Part shown: piece by piece, positions 6,813-13,359 of the stretch | How the letters are laid out: the number at the start of each line of letters is the position of its first letter | Position numbering within the stretch: the first letter of the stretch is position 1 | Origin: a virus | Virus record (IMG/VR): IMGVR_UViG_3300025543_000111 | Location: 1 to 33,519 of that record | Reading direction: 5' to 3' (one strand) | Length of the DNA stretch: 33,519 nucleotides | Translations under genes and position numbers: made by a program | Notes under the pieces: generated by a model | The model's database searches: none | What the model saw: only the letters and a program-made list of their open reading frames with translations | What the model was told of the DNA's origin: nothing

Positions 6813-8519
6813 ATGAAATACATATGGGACTTAGAAGCAGACAACTTACTTGATGAAGTAACTCAGGTATGGTGCCATGTCTTCAGAGATGTTGACACTG
6901 ATGAGGTACACACCTTTGACCCAACACAGACGCAGGAAGCCTTAGCCTTTATGGATAAAGCAGAGACACTTATTGGTCATAATGTTTTTGACTATGACCT
7001 GCGTGTGATGAATAAGTTATATGATTACACCTACAAGGGTGAGGTCATTGACACGTTGGTATACTCTAGAACAATCTGGCCTCACCTCAAGGAGTTAGAC
7101 TTCACATCATACAAGAAGAATAACTTCCCTTCTAAGATGATAGGCAGTCACTCACTCAAGGCATGGGGCATTAGACTAGGAGAATTAAAAGGTGATTTCA
7201 ATAGTGGCAGCGAGAGCTTTGCAACATACACCCCTGAGATGCTGGACTATTGCATCCAAGATACCCAAGTCACTGCTAAGTTGTACGCCAAAATCCTTGC
7301 AAAAAATTTTAGCAAAGAAGCTTTGGACTTAGAGACTAGGGTACACACACTGCTGCTAAAGCAGGAACAAACAGGCTTTGACTTTGACCTGAAGAAAGCA
7401 CAGTCCCTTTACGCTGAGATAGCAGGACGTAAGGCTACCATTGAGCAACAGCTAGTGGATACCTTTGAGCCTACTATCGTGGAGCTAAAGACTAAGACAA
7501 AGACTATCCCCTTCAACCCTGCATCACGACAGCAGATTGCTGACCGACTGATGAAGCGTGGATGGAAACCAGAAGCCTTTACTGAAACAGGTGAGCCTAA
7601 GGTAGATGAGACTGTCTTGTCTGGTATTGATATACCAGAAGCCAAGCTGCTCAGTGAATACCTGATGCTTAATAAGCGCATAGGCCAGCTAGCTACAGGT
7701 AAGCAAGCATGGCTCAAGCTAGAGAAGAAGGGTAAGATACATGGTAGAGTCAATCACATGGGTGCTGTTACCTCTCGTTGTACTCATTCCAATCCTAACA
7801 CAGCACAGATACCAAGCGTGGGTGCGCCGTATGGCAAGGAGTGTAGAGAATTATTCATCTCTCCTCGCGGGTATAGTCTACTTGGTGCTGATGCTAGTGG
7901 TCTTGAGCTACGTTGTCTTGCTCATTATATGGCTGCTTATGATGACGGAGCCTACGCTGATGTGGTATTGAATGGTGACATTCATACTGCTAACCAACAG
8001 GCTGCTGGTCTTGAGTCACGTAACCAAGCCAAGACATTTATCTATGGATTCTTGTATGGTTCAGGTGATGAGAAGACAGGCAAGATCATAGGCAAGGGTG
8101 CTAAAGAAGGTAAGGCAATCAAGAAGAAGTTCTTGAAGAAACTACCAGCACTCAAGCTACTGAAGGATGCAGTATCCAAGGCAGCAGATGAGCGTGGGTT
8201 TGTTAAGGGATTGGATGGACGTATCATTCCAGTACGACATAGCCATGCCTCACTCAACACACTACTACAAAGTTCAGGCGCATTAGTCTGTAAGATGTGG
8301 TATGTCTTTGTAGCTGACGCATTAAAGAAGGCAGAACTAGACGCTAAGATCGTAGCGTTTGTACATGATGAAGTTCAAGTAGTAGTAAAGGAAGGACAAG
8401 AAGATGCAGCAGGGAGACTTATTCTTCAGTGTATGCGGGACGTTGAAAGACACTTCAACTTCCGATGCAGACTTGATAGTGAGTACAAGTACGGACGCAA
8501 CTGGGCAGACACACACTGA
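6813..8519 (+). CDS. family A DNA polymerase with 3'-5' exonuclease (T7 gp5-like)
   Basis: 568 residues (T7 gp5 is 704). The exonuclease domain has Asp6/Glu8 (WDLEAD), Asp62 (HNVFDYD) and Asp150 (YCIQD). The polymerase domain has the O-helix segment KTFIYGFLYG, Asp360 in ADASGLELR and Asp519 in VHDEVQ. All metal-binding residues are present. The C-terminal segment FNFRCRLDSE matches T7. Between about residues 215 and 236 the protein goes straight from VDTFEP to IPFNPASR, where T7 carries its long thioredoxin-binding insert, so that insert is missing. CGGAG precedes the ATG by a good distance. Confidence 0.95.
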   Translation: MKYIWDLEADNLLDEVTQVWCHVFRDVDTDEVHTFDPTQTQEALAFMDKAETLIGHNVFDYDLRVMNKLYDYTYKGEVIDTLVYSRTIWPHLKELDFTSYKKNNFPSKMIGSHSLKAWGIRLGELKGDFNSGSESFATYTPEMLDYCIQDTQVTAKLYAKILAKNFSKEALDLETRVHTLLLKQEQTGFDFDLKKAQSLYAEIAGRKATIEQQLVDTFEPTIVELKTKTKTIPFNPASRQQIADRLMKRGWKPEAFTETGEPKVDETVLSGIDIPEAKLLSEYLMLNKRIGQLATGKQAWLKLEKKGKIHGRVNHMGAVTSRCTHSNPNTAQIPSVGAPYGKECRELFISPRGYSLLGADASGLELRCLAHYMAAYDDGAYADVVLNGDIHTANQQAAGLESRNQAKTFIYGFLYGSGDEKTGKIIGKGAKEGKAIKKKFLKKLPALKLLKDAVSKAADERGFVKGLDGRIIPVRHSHASLNTLLQSSGALVCKMWYVFVADALKKAELDAKIVAFVHDEVQVVVKEGQEDAAGRLILQCMRDVERHFNFRCRLDSEYKYGRNWADTH

Positions 8520-8895
8520 TGCTTATGAGTGTCGCACTTGTGGTATTGTTCAGCCTATCTGGAACTTCCCTACTCATCATGCAGACAGGAAGAGTATGTG
8601 CAAGTCGTGTACTAATGGACACAGGAAAGACATAGCTCAGCTACGTGCAGAGAATGACTACCCTGATGATGACTACACTTGCCCCATCTGTGCCAAAGAC
8701 ATAGAGGAACTAGGTAAGTATGACCAACCAATGATGAAGACATGGGTGTTAGATCACTGTCATACTACTAAGACTTTTAGAGGTTGGCTATGCAGACTAT
8801 GTAATGATGGACTAGGCAGGTTCAAGGATTCAAAAGAACTAGTCAATAAAGCTTATACTTATTTACAGGAGCATGATAATAAAAATGGACTTTGA
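8404..8895 (+). CDS. endonuclease VII-like HNH nuclease
   Basis: 163 residues from ATG 8404. Four cysteine pairs are visible: Cys43/46 with Cys66/69, and Cys93/96 with Cys130/133. The core is LDHCH (Asp117-His120) followed by FRGWLCRLCN and GLGRFKD, the hallmark of the recombination endonuclease VII family, which resolves branched DNA or acts as a homing nuclease. T7 also carries an HNH gene (5.3) directly after its polymerase gene. The start is uncertain: ATG 8404 has GGAAGG upstream but overlaps the polymerase by 116 bases and gives an unusual Ser/Thr-rich leader; GTG 8479 would begin nearer the conserved domain. Confidence 0.8.
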   Translation: MQQGDLFFSVCGTLKDTSTSDADLIVSTSTDATGQTHTDAYECRTCGIVQPIWNFPTHHADRKSMCKSCTNGHRKDIAQLRAENDYPDDDYTCPICAKDIEELGKYDQPMMKTWVLDHCHTTKTFRGWLCRLCNDGLGRFKDSKELVNKAYTYLQEHDNKNGL

Positions 8896-9067
8896 TTTTA
8901 TATGGAAGCTAATACTAACCTGCTCCTTCTTGAGTGTTAGTATTTGTCTTAGTGTTAAGTGGATCGTTGAGTCATACCTAGACTACATTCAGGTACACAC
9001 AGGACTACGTATCCTAAGGAAACATGAGAAACAAGAGGAGATAGATGATGACCCTACTGCTTATTGA
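8885..9067 (+). CDS. small single-pass membrane protein
   Basis: 60 residues from ATG 8885 (an in-frame ATG at 8873 lies too close to the GGAG to use it well). A hydrophobic segment at about residues 5-28 (IWKLILTCSFLSVSICL) is followed by a charged, probably helical tail ending in acidic residues. It overlaps the nuclease gene before it and the exonuclease gene after it. No family is recognised. The single membrane segment plus charged tail could fit an accessory membrane anchor; the role is unknown. Confidence 0.5.
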   Translation: MDFDFIWKLILTCSFLSVSICLSVKWIVESYLDYIQVHTGLRILRKHEKQEEIDDDPTAY

Positions 9068-9758
9068 TGGTGACATCATTGCTTACAAGGCAGCAGCATC
9101 TGCTGAGGTAGCTACCAATTGGGGTGATGGACAGTGGACATTGCACTCCTTTGAACCAGATGTAGAAGTACGCATTGAGGATCAGATAACTAAACTTATG
9201 GAAGCACCAGTGCAGGACTGCGTGATTGCTTTCACTGACAAGCATAACTTCCGTAAGGATGTAGCATCATACTACAAGGCTAATCGTAAAGAGACACGTA
9301 AGCCTATGCTGCTTGGGTATGCTAAAGAATATATGTCTAAACAATACAACACAATTATGTACAGAAACTTGGAGGCTGATGATGTCTTGGGGATATTGGG
9401 TAATAAGAATCCAGATACTATTATATGGTCTGAAGATAAAGACCTGCTTACTATACCAGCGAAGCACTGGATCAATGGCGAGGTGGTTACAATCAGTGAA
9501 GCAGAAGCTGACTACCAGTTCTTCTATCAAACATTGGTGGGTGACAACACTGACAACTATAAAGGCTGTCCCTCAGTGGGTGGTGTCACAGCTAACAAGC
9601 TGCTATCGTCTGGTTGTACGTGGGACACAGTGGTTGCTGCGTTTAAGAGTAAAGGTTTATCTGAAGAAGTAGCACTAGAGAACGCAAGGCTAGCACGTAT
9701 CCTACGTGATGGTGAGTACAACACAGAGACTGGTGAGGTAAAGCTATGGACACCCTAA
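9048..9758 (+). CDS. 5'-3' exonuclease (T7 gp6-like, FEN family)
   Basis: 236 residues (T7 gp6 is 300). It removes RNA primers and degrades host DNA from 5' ends. Metal-binding acidic clusters are visible: LIDGDIIAY (Asp7, Asp9), NLEADDVLG, WSEDKDLL and GDNTDNYKG, followed by the helix-hairpin-helix segment with PSVGGVTANKLL. AGGAG lies seven bases before ATG 9048 and four before ATG 9045, so 9048 is preferred. It overlaps the next gene by 13 bases. Its position after the polymerase is as in T7 and cyanophage podoviruses. Confidence 0.9.
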   Translation: MTLLLIDGDIIAYKAAASAEVATNWGDGQWTLHSFEPDVEVRIEDQITKLMEAPVQDCVIAFTDKHNFRKDVASYYKANRKETRKPMLLGYAKEYMSKQYNTIMYRNLEADDVLGILGNKNPDTIIWSEDKDLLTIPAKHWINGEVVTISEAEADYQFFYQTLVGDNTDNYKGCPSVGGVTANKLLSSGCTWDTVVAAFKSKGLSEEVALENARLARILRDGEYNTETGEVKLWTP

Positions 9759-10018
9759 GGCATGAGGAATACATGAAGCAACAGGACATGGTGAACAGCC
9801 CTGCCCACTACGCAGATAGTGGCATTGAAACTATTGACTACATCGTTGACGTACTAGGTGATTGGGAAGCCATCAGCTACTGTCATGGTAACGTCATTAA
9901 GTATACAGGCTCACGCTTGTTCAAGAAGGGCAACCCTATTCAGGATGCAGAGAAAGCTATCTGGTATCTCAAGAAGATGGTAGAGCTTATGGAAAAAACT
10001 AAAGGAGTAAACTGGTAA
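9746..10018 (+). CDS. DUF3310 protein (domain shared with T7 gp1.7 nucleotide kinase)
   Basis: 90 residues. It carries the DUF3310 pattern: NSPAHYADSGIETIDYI near the start, then GNVIKYTGR-type sequence (HGNVIKYTGSRLFKKG) and DAEKAIWYLKKM. In T7 this domain is part of gp1.7, a kinase of thymidine and guanosine nucleotides, but the isolated domain is found in many phages without a proven activity. GAGGT lies upstream of the ATG, inside the exonuclease end. It stands next to MazG and ribonucleotide reductase, which fits a role in nucleotide supply. Confidence 0.8.
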   Translation: MDTLRHEEYMKQQDMVNSPAHYADSGIETIDYIVDVLGDWEAISYCHGNVIKYTGSRLFKKGNPIQDAEKAIWYLKKMVELMEKTKGVNW

Positions 10019-10236
10019 TGAGTAATGAGATTCATCCTGACATTGTACGATACTCATCTGAAACATTTGATGAGGAAGGGAACACAACAAGTTCCTCAAC
10101 AGTAATGTTTACTACTGATGGTAGTCTACAAGATCATCTCTATAATTTTAAATCCTTTCTACAAGGGGCAGGGTTTAACTATGTAACAAACGTGTACGCT
10201 ATTAAGAGTGATGGCTCTGAGGTGGGTGAGGAATGA
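10018..10236 (+). CDS. hypothetical protein (72 aa)
   Basis: 72 residues, acidic, with a Ser/Thr-rich strand region (GNTTSSSTVMFTTDG) and a helix-like segment (QDHLYNFKSFLQGAGF). The start overlaps the previous stop (TAATG), with AAGGAG nine bases upstream, and the stop overlaps the MazG start (ATGA). No family is recognised. It is co-transcribed with nucleotide-metabolism genes. Confidence 0.6.
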   Translation: MSNEIHPDIVRYSSETFDEEGNTTSSSTVMFTTDGSLQDHLYNFKSFLQGAGFNYVTNVYAIKSDGSEVGEE

Positions 10237-10559
10237 GCATGGACTTTAATGACTACCAACAACGAGCCAACGAGACTGCTATCTATCCAGAAGAGTACAA
10301 GCTTACCTATCCTACCCTTGGCCTAGCTGGTGAAGCAGGTGAGGTAGCAGAGAAGGTAAAGAAGATTGTACGAGATGGTAAAGATATTAAAGCTGAGGCA
10401 CATGAGATTGCCAAGGAACTAGGCGATGTGCTATGGTATATAGCAGCAGTAGCTAGGGATATTAACTATAGTCTACAAGTTATAGCTGCCATGAACATAC
10501 AAAAACTAGAGAGCCGCAAGGAACGTGGCGTACTACAAGGGAACGGAGACAATAGATGA
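10233..10559 (+). CDS. MazG-like nucleotide pyrophosphohydrolase
   Basis: 108 residues, the length of a single MazG domain. The metal-binding acidic pattern is visible: GLAGEAGEVAEKVKK (Glu34, Glu37, Glu40) and KELGDVLWY (Glu62, Asp65). Such enzymes hydrolyse (d)NTPs to the monophosphate and pyrophosphate; phage versions may recycle host nucleotides or clear non-canonical ones. ATG 10233 overlaps the previous stop; ATG 10239, seven bases after GAGGA, is an alternative start. It overlaps the reductase gene by four bases. Confidence 0.88.
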   Translation: MSMDFNDYQQRANETAIYPEEYKLTYPTLGLAGEAGEVAEKVKKIVRDGKDIKAEAHEIAKELGDVLWYIAAVARDINYSLQVIAAMNIQKLESRKERGVLQGNGDNR

Positions 10560-12454
10560 GTAGCAATTACCTACCAACAGACTACCAAACATTCATTGCT
10601 ACTAGCAGATATGCACGATGGCTAGAAGAAGAGAACAGGCGAGAGACTTGGCCTGAGACAGTGCAGCGATACATCAACTACATTGCTACTACTGGTCTTC
10701 CAGTTAAAGACCTAGAAGATATTGAGGAAGCTATCATCAACCTTGAGGTGATGCCTAGCATGAGAGCCTTGATGACAGCAGGGGTAGCAGCAGACCGTGA
10801 CAACACCTGCATCTACAACTGTAGCTACCTACCAGTGGATCACATCCGTGCCTTTGATGAGGCTATGTTTATCCTACTGTGTGGCACTGGTGTTGGCTTC
10901 AGTGTGGAGCGTCAGTCTATTGTTAAGCTACCTGATGTACCTGATGCACTAGACATGAGTGATGATATCATTGCAGTTAAGGACAGCAAGGAAGGTTGGG
11001 CTAGGGCTTTGCATAAGCTACTATCACACCTATACTCAGGTGACATTCCTAAGTGGGACTTGTCTAAGATCAGACCAGCAGGTGCTAGGCTCAAGACCTT
11101 TGGTGGTAGAGCCAGTGGACCTGAGCCACTTGATGACTTGTTCAAGTTTGTTGTGGCTAAGTTCAAGGCAGCAGCAGGACGTAAGCTGACTAGTATTGAG
11201 TGTCACGATATCATGTGTAAGATCGGTGAGGTTGTAGTAGTGGGTGGTGTACGCCGTTCAGCTATGATTAGCTTATCTAACCTAAGTGACGGACGCATGG
11301 CTCACGCCAAGTCAGGTAGCTGGTGGGAGAACGAAGGTCAACGTGCGTTGGCTAACAACTCAGTAGCCTACACAGACAAGCCTGACATGGAAGGGTTCAT
11401 GCGTGAGTGGCTATCCCTAGTGGAGAGTAAGTCAGGTGAGCGTGGCATCTTCTCACGTGTAGCAGCAGACAATCACGTTAAGATGAATGGACGCAGAGAG
11501 ACAGGACATGAGTGGGGTACTAACCCATGCTCTGAGATCATCCTACGCCCATACCAGTTCTGTAATCTAACAGAGGTAGTGGTACGTGAGAGTGATGATC
11601 TTGAAAGTCTACGCCGTAAGGTACGACTAGCTACTATCCTTGGTACTGCACAGTCTACCTTTACTAAGATGCCATACTTGCGTAAGATTTGGCAGAAGAA
11701 TACTGAAGAAGAGCGTCTACTTGGTGTCTCATTGACAGGCATCATGGACAATCCTGTACTATCTAAGACTGTTGATAGCCCTCGCTGGTTACAAGAGTTG
11801 AAGGTACAGGCTATTGATGTCAACCGTGTCTATGCTGACAAGCTAGGTGTTACTGCTTCTACTGCTATCACCTGTGTCAAACCATCTGGTACTGTATCGC
11901 AGCTTACTGATACAGCTTCTGGTATTCATGCACGGCACAGCGAGTACTACATCCGTACTGTACGTGGAGATAACAAAGACCCACTGACACAGTTTATGAA
12001 GGACAGTGGTATCCCTTCTGAACCATGTGTGATGAAGCCAGACTCTACTACAGTGTTCAGCTTCCCTACTAAGTCACCAACAGGTGCTGTTACTCGTAAC
12101 GATATGACTGCACTACAGCAGCTAGAACTGTGGAAGAACTATGCCCTTAACTTTTGTGAACACAAACCATCTGTGACTATCACAGTCAAGGATGCAGAGT
12201 GGATGGCAGTAGGTGCGTGGGTGTATGAGAACTTTGACATATGTTCAGGCATCTCATTCCTACCACACAGTGACCATTCATACGCACAGGCTCCATATCA
12301 AGACATTGATAAGGAAACTTACGACAAGCTTAAGGAACAAATGCCAGCCTCAATTGATTGGGCAGCGTTGTCCTTGTATGAGAAGGAAGATACTACATCA
12401 GGCAGTCAGACATTAGCCTGTACAGCAGGTGCTTGTGAGTTAGTAGATATCTAA
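10556..12454 (+). CDS. class II (adenosylcobalamin-dependent) ribonucleotide reductase
   Basis: 632 residues, monomeric type resembling the Lactobacillus leichmannii ribonucleoside triphosphate reductase. It converts ribonucleotides to deoxyribonucleotides for phage DNA synthesis. Key cysteines: Cys85 or Cys89 (NTCIYNC) in the N-terminal half; Cys325 with Glu327 in NPCSEI; Cys336 in YQFCNL, exactly 11 residues later as in the Lactobacillus enzyme (408/419); and a C-terminal redox pair Cys622/Cys627 (CTAGACE), spaced five as in 731/736. No intron or intein is apparent. CGGAG precedes the ATG. Its stop codon overlaps the candidate promoter at 12450. Because it needs B12, it works only in a host that makes or imports cobalamin. 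Confidence 0.93.
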   Translation: MSSNYLPTDYQTFIATSRYARWLEEENRRETWPETVQRYINYIATTGLPVKDLEDIEEAIINLEVMPSMRALMTAGVAADRDNTCIYNCSYLPVDHIRAFDEAMFILLCGTGVGFSVERQSIVKLPDVPDALDMSDDIIAVKDSKEGWARALHKLLSHLYSGDIPKWDLSKIRPAGARLKTFGGRASGPEPLDDLFKFVVAKFKAAAGRKLTSIECHDIMCKIGEVVVVGGVRRSAMISLSNLSDGRMAHAKSGSWWENEGQRALANNSVAYTDKPDMEGFMREWLSLVESKSGERGIFSRVAADNHVKMNGRRETGHEWGTNPCSEIILRPYQFCNLTEVVVRESDDLESLRRKVRLATILGTAQSTFTKMPYLRKIWQKNTEEERLLGVSLTGIMDNPVLSKTVDSPRWLQELKVQAIDVNRVYADKLGVTASTAITCVKPSGTVSQLTDTASGIHARHSEYYIRTVRGDNKDPLTQFMKDSGIPSEPCVMKPDSTTVFSFPTKSPTGAVTRNDMTALQQLELWKNYALNFCEHKPSVTITVKDAEWMAVGAWVYENFDICSGISFLPHSDHSYAQAPYQDIDKETYDKLKEQMPASIDWAALSLYEKEDTTSGSQTLACTAGACELVDI

Positions 12455-12465
12455 AGTGTACCTCT
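12450..12465 (+). promoter_or_regulatory. candidate phage RNA polymerase promoter before the structural block
   Basis: TCTAAAGTGTACCTCT, identical over all 16 bases to 3733-3748; the bases after it (TAGC here, AGC there) are also similar. It overlaps the reductase stop codon (TAA 12452-12454) and ends 20 bases before the next gene. The position, at the change from metabolism to structural genes, is where T7-like phages place a promoter for the phage polymerase. Confidence 0.6.
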
Positions 12466-12484
12466 TAGCGAAAGTGAACTTACT

Positions 12485-12667
12485 ATGGTGAATGTATTAG
12501 GATATTCATTGAACATTACTACTGCTTTACTAAACGCTTTACAGGAACTTTATCCCGATAAGCTTCCGCACGAACAAATCACCTCTGAGGAATTAGCTTT
12601 TCTCAGAGGCCAACAGTCAGTAGTAAAAAAACTAACAGATATTTACAACGAAGATTATGGGGAATAA
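12485..12667 (+). CDS. hypothetical protein (60 aa)
   Basis: 60 residues, probably helical (ITTALLNALQELYPDKL, then ELAFLRGQQSVVKKLTDIY), acidic at the end. It is the first gene after the candidate promoter. The ribosome binding site is weak (GAAAGTG). No family is recognised. Small genes at this position in T7-like phages precede the portal gene and some are virion or host-range proteins, but nothing in the sequence decides this. Confidence 0.55.
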   Translation: MVNVLGYSLNITTALLNALQELYPDKLPHEQITSEELAFLRGQQSVVKKLTDIYNEDYGE

Positions 12668-12670
12668 ATT

Positions 12671-12904
12671 ATGGGTGGATTATTAGGGGGCGGTAGCGCA
12701 CCACGGCCTATGCCAGCACCTGCTCGTCCAGTAACTGCTGTCGCTAAGACACCAGACATTGAGCTAGCAGATCAGGGTTTAGAAGCAGATCAAATTCAAA
12801 AGAAAAAAGGCAAGCGTAAGCTACGTGTTGATACCGTAGATACTGCTATGCAGACAGGTAGTTCTGGTTCTGGCTTGCAAATTCCAACGACAACGGTGGT
12901 GTAA
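12671..12904 (+). CDS. small pre-portal protein A (paralogue of the next gene)
   Basis: 77 residues. It has a Gly-rich start (GGLLGGGSAP), a Pro/Ala stretch, an acidic middle, a basic patch (KKKGKRKLR) and a C-terminal GSGLQIP. The same order of basic patch, linker and GSGL-x-IP occurs in the following gene, so the two look like diverged duplicates. Low complexity suggests a flexible protein, perhaps a minor virion component. The function is not known. Confidence 0.6.
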   Translation: MGGLLGGGSAPRPMPAPARPVTAVAKTPDIELADQGLEADQIQKKKGKRKLRVDTVDTAMQTGSSGSGLQIPTTTVV

Positions 12905-12905
12905 C

Positions 12906-13163
12906 ATGGGCGCAATAAGAACAATAGGACAGGCCACAGGTCTAATGAAGAAACAAGCAAAACCTGCCTTAGCTAAAGCTTCATCTACTGCACCAGCAAC
13001 GGCTGCTGGTAGAGATCAGAATGAAGAAGCTGAAGCCGCTGTAGAAACAGAAGGCACAGGTATGGAGAAAAGACGTAGAGGCAAGAAAGCCTTAGTCATT
13101 CAGACTGCTGCTGCTAACGTAGGTGGTGAGGGTGGCTCAGGGTTGAACATCCCTGTAGTATAG
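12906..13163 (+). CDS. small pre-portal protein B (paralogue of the previous gene)
   Basis: 85 residues. The start has a helical basic segment (GLMKKQAKPALAKA), then an Ala/Glu-rich middle, a basic patch (KRRRGKKAL) and the C-terminal GSGLNIPVV. The C-terminal 30 residues align with those of the previous protein. It starts two bases after the previous stop. It is Ala/Gly-rich and probably disordered. Unknown role, likely linked to head assembly by position. Confidence 0.6.
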   Translation: MGAIRTIGQATGLMKKQAKPALAKASSTAPATAAGRDQNEEAEAAVETEGTGMEKRRRGKKALVIQTAAANVGGEGGSGLNIPVV

Positions 13164-13172
13164 GAGATTAGT

Positions 13173-13349
13173 ATGGGTGCTTTAACATGGAACACAGGCG
13201 AAGCAAAGAAACTCACAGGCAGAGATGCTGACGATGAGGAAGAAATGCTAGCCGAACCTACTGACATGATGCCTGATACTGAATCATCTGCACCTCTCAT
13301 TGAACAGAGTGAGCGTATGAAAAAGTATAAGAGCAAGATTATTGTATAA
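13173..13349 (+). CDS. small acidic pre-portal protein (58 aa)
   Basis: 58 residues with a good ribosome binding site (TAGGAG, then ATTAGT and ATG). An acidic middle with several Met residues (DDEEEMLAEP) and a basic end (MKKYKSKIIV). It shares no clear motif with the two genes before it. It lies ten bases before the portal start. Unknown function. Confidence 0.55.
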   Translation: MGALTWNTGEAKKLTGRDADDEEEMLAEPTDMMPDTESSAPLIEQSERMKKYKSKIIV

Positions 13350-13359
13350 GGAATAACAC

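Noticed and set aside
6900-6925. GAGGTACAC as an inverted promoter half in the DNA polymerase gene
   Set aside because: The second half of the motif does not match, and similar ggtacac strings occur at several coding positions.
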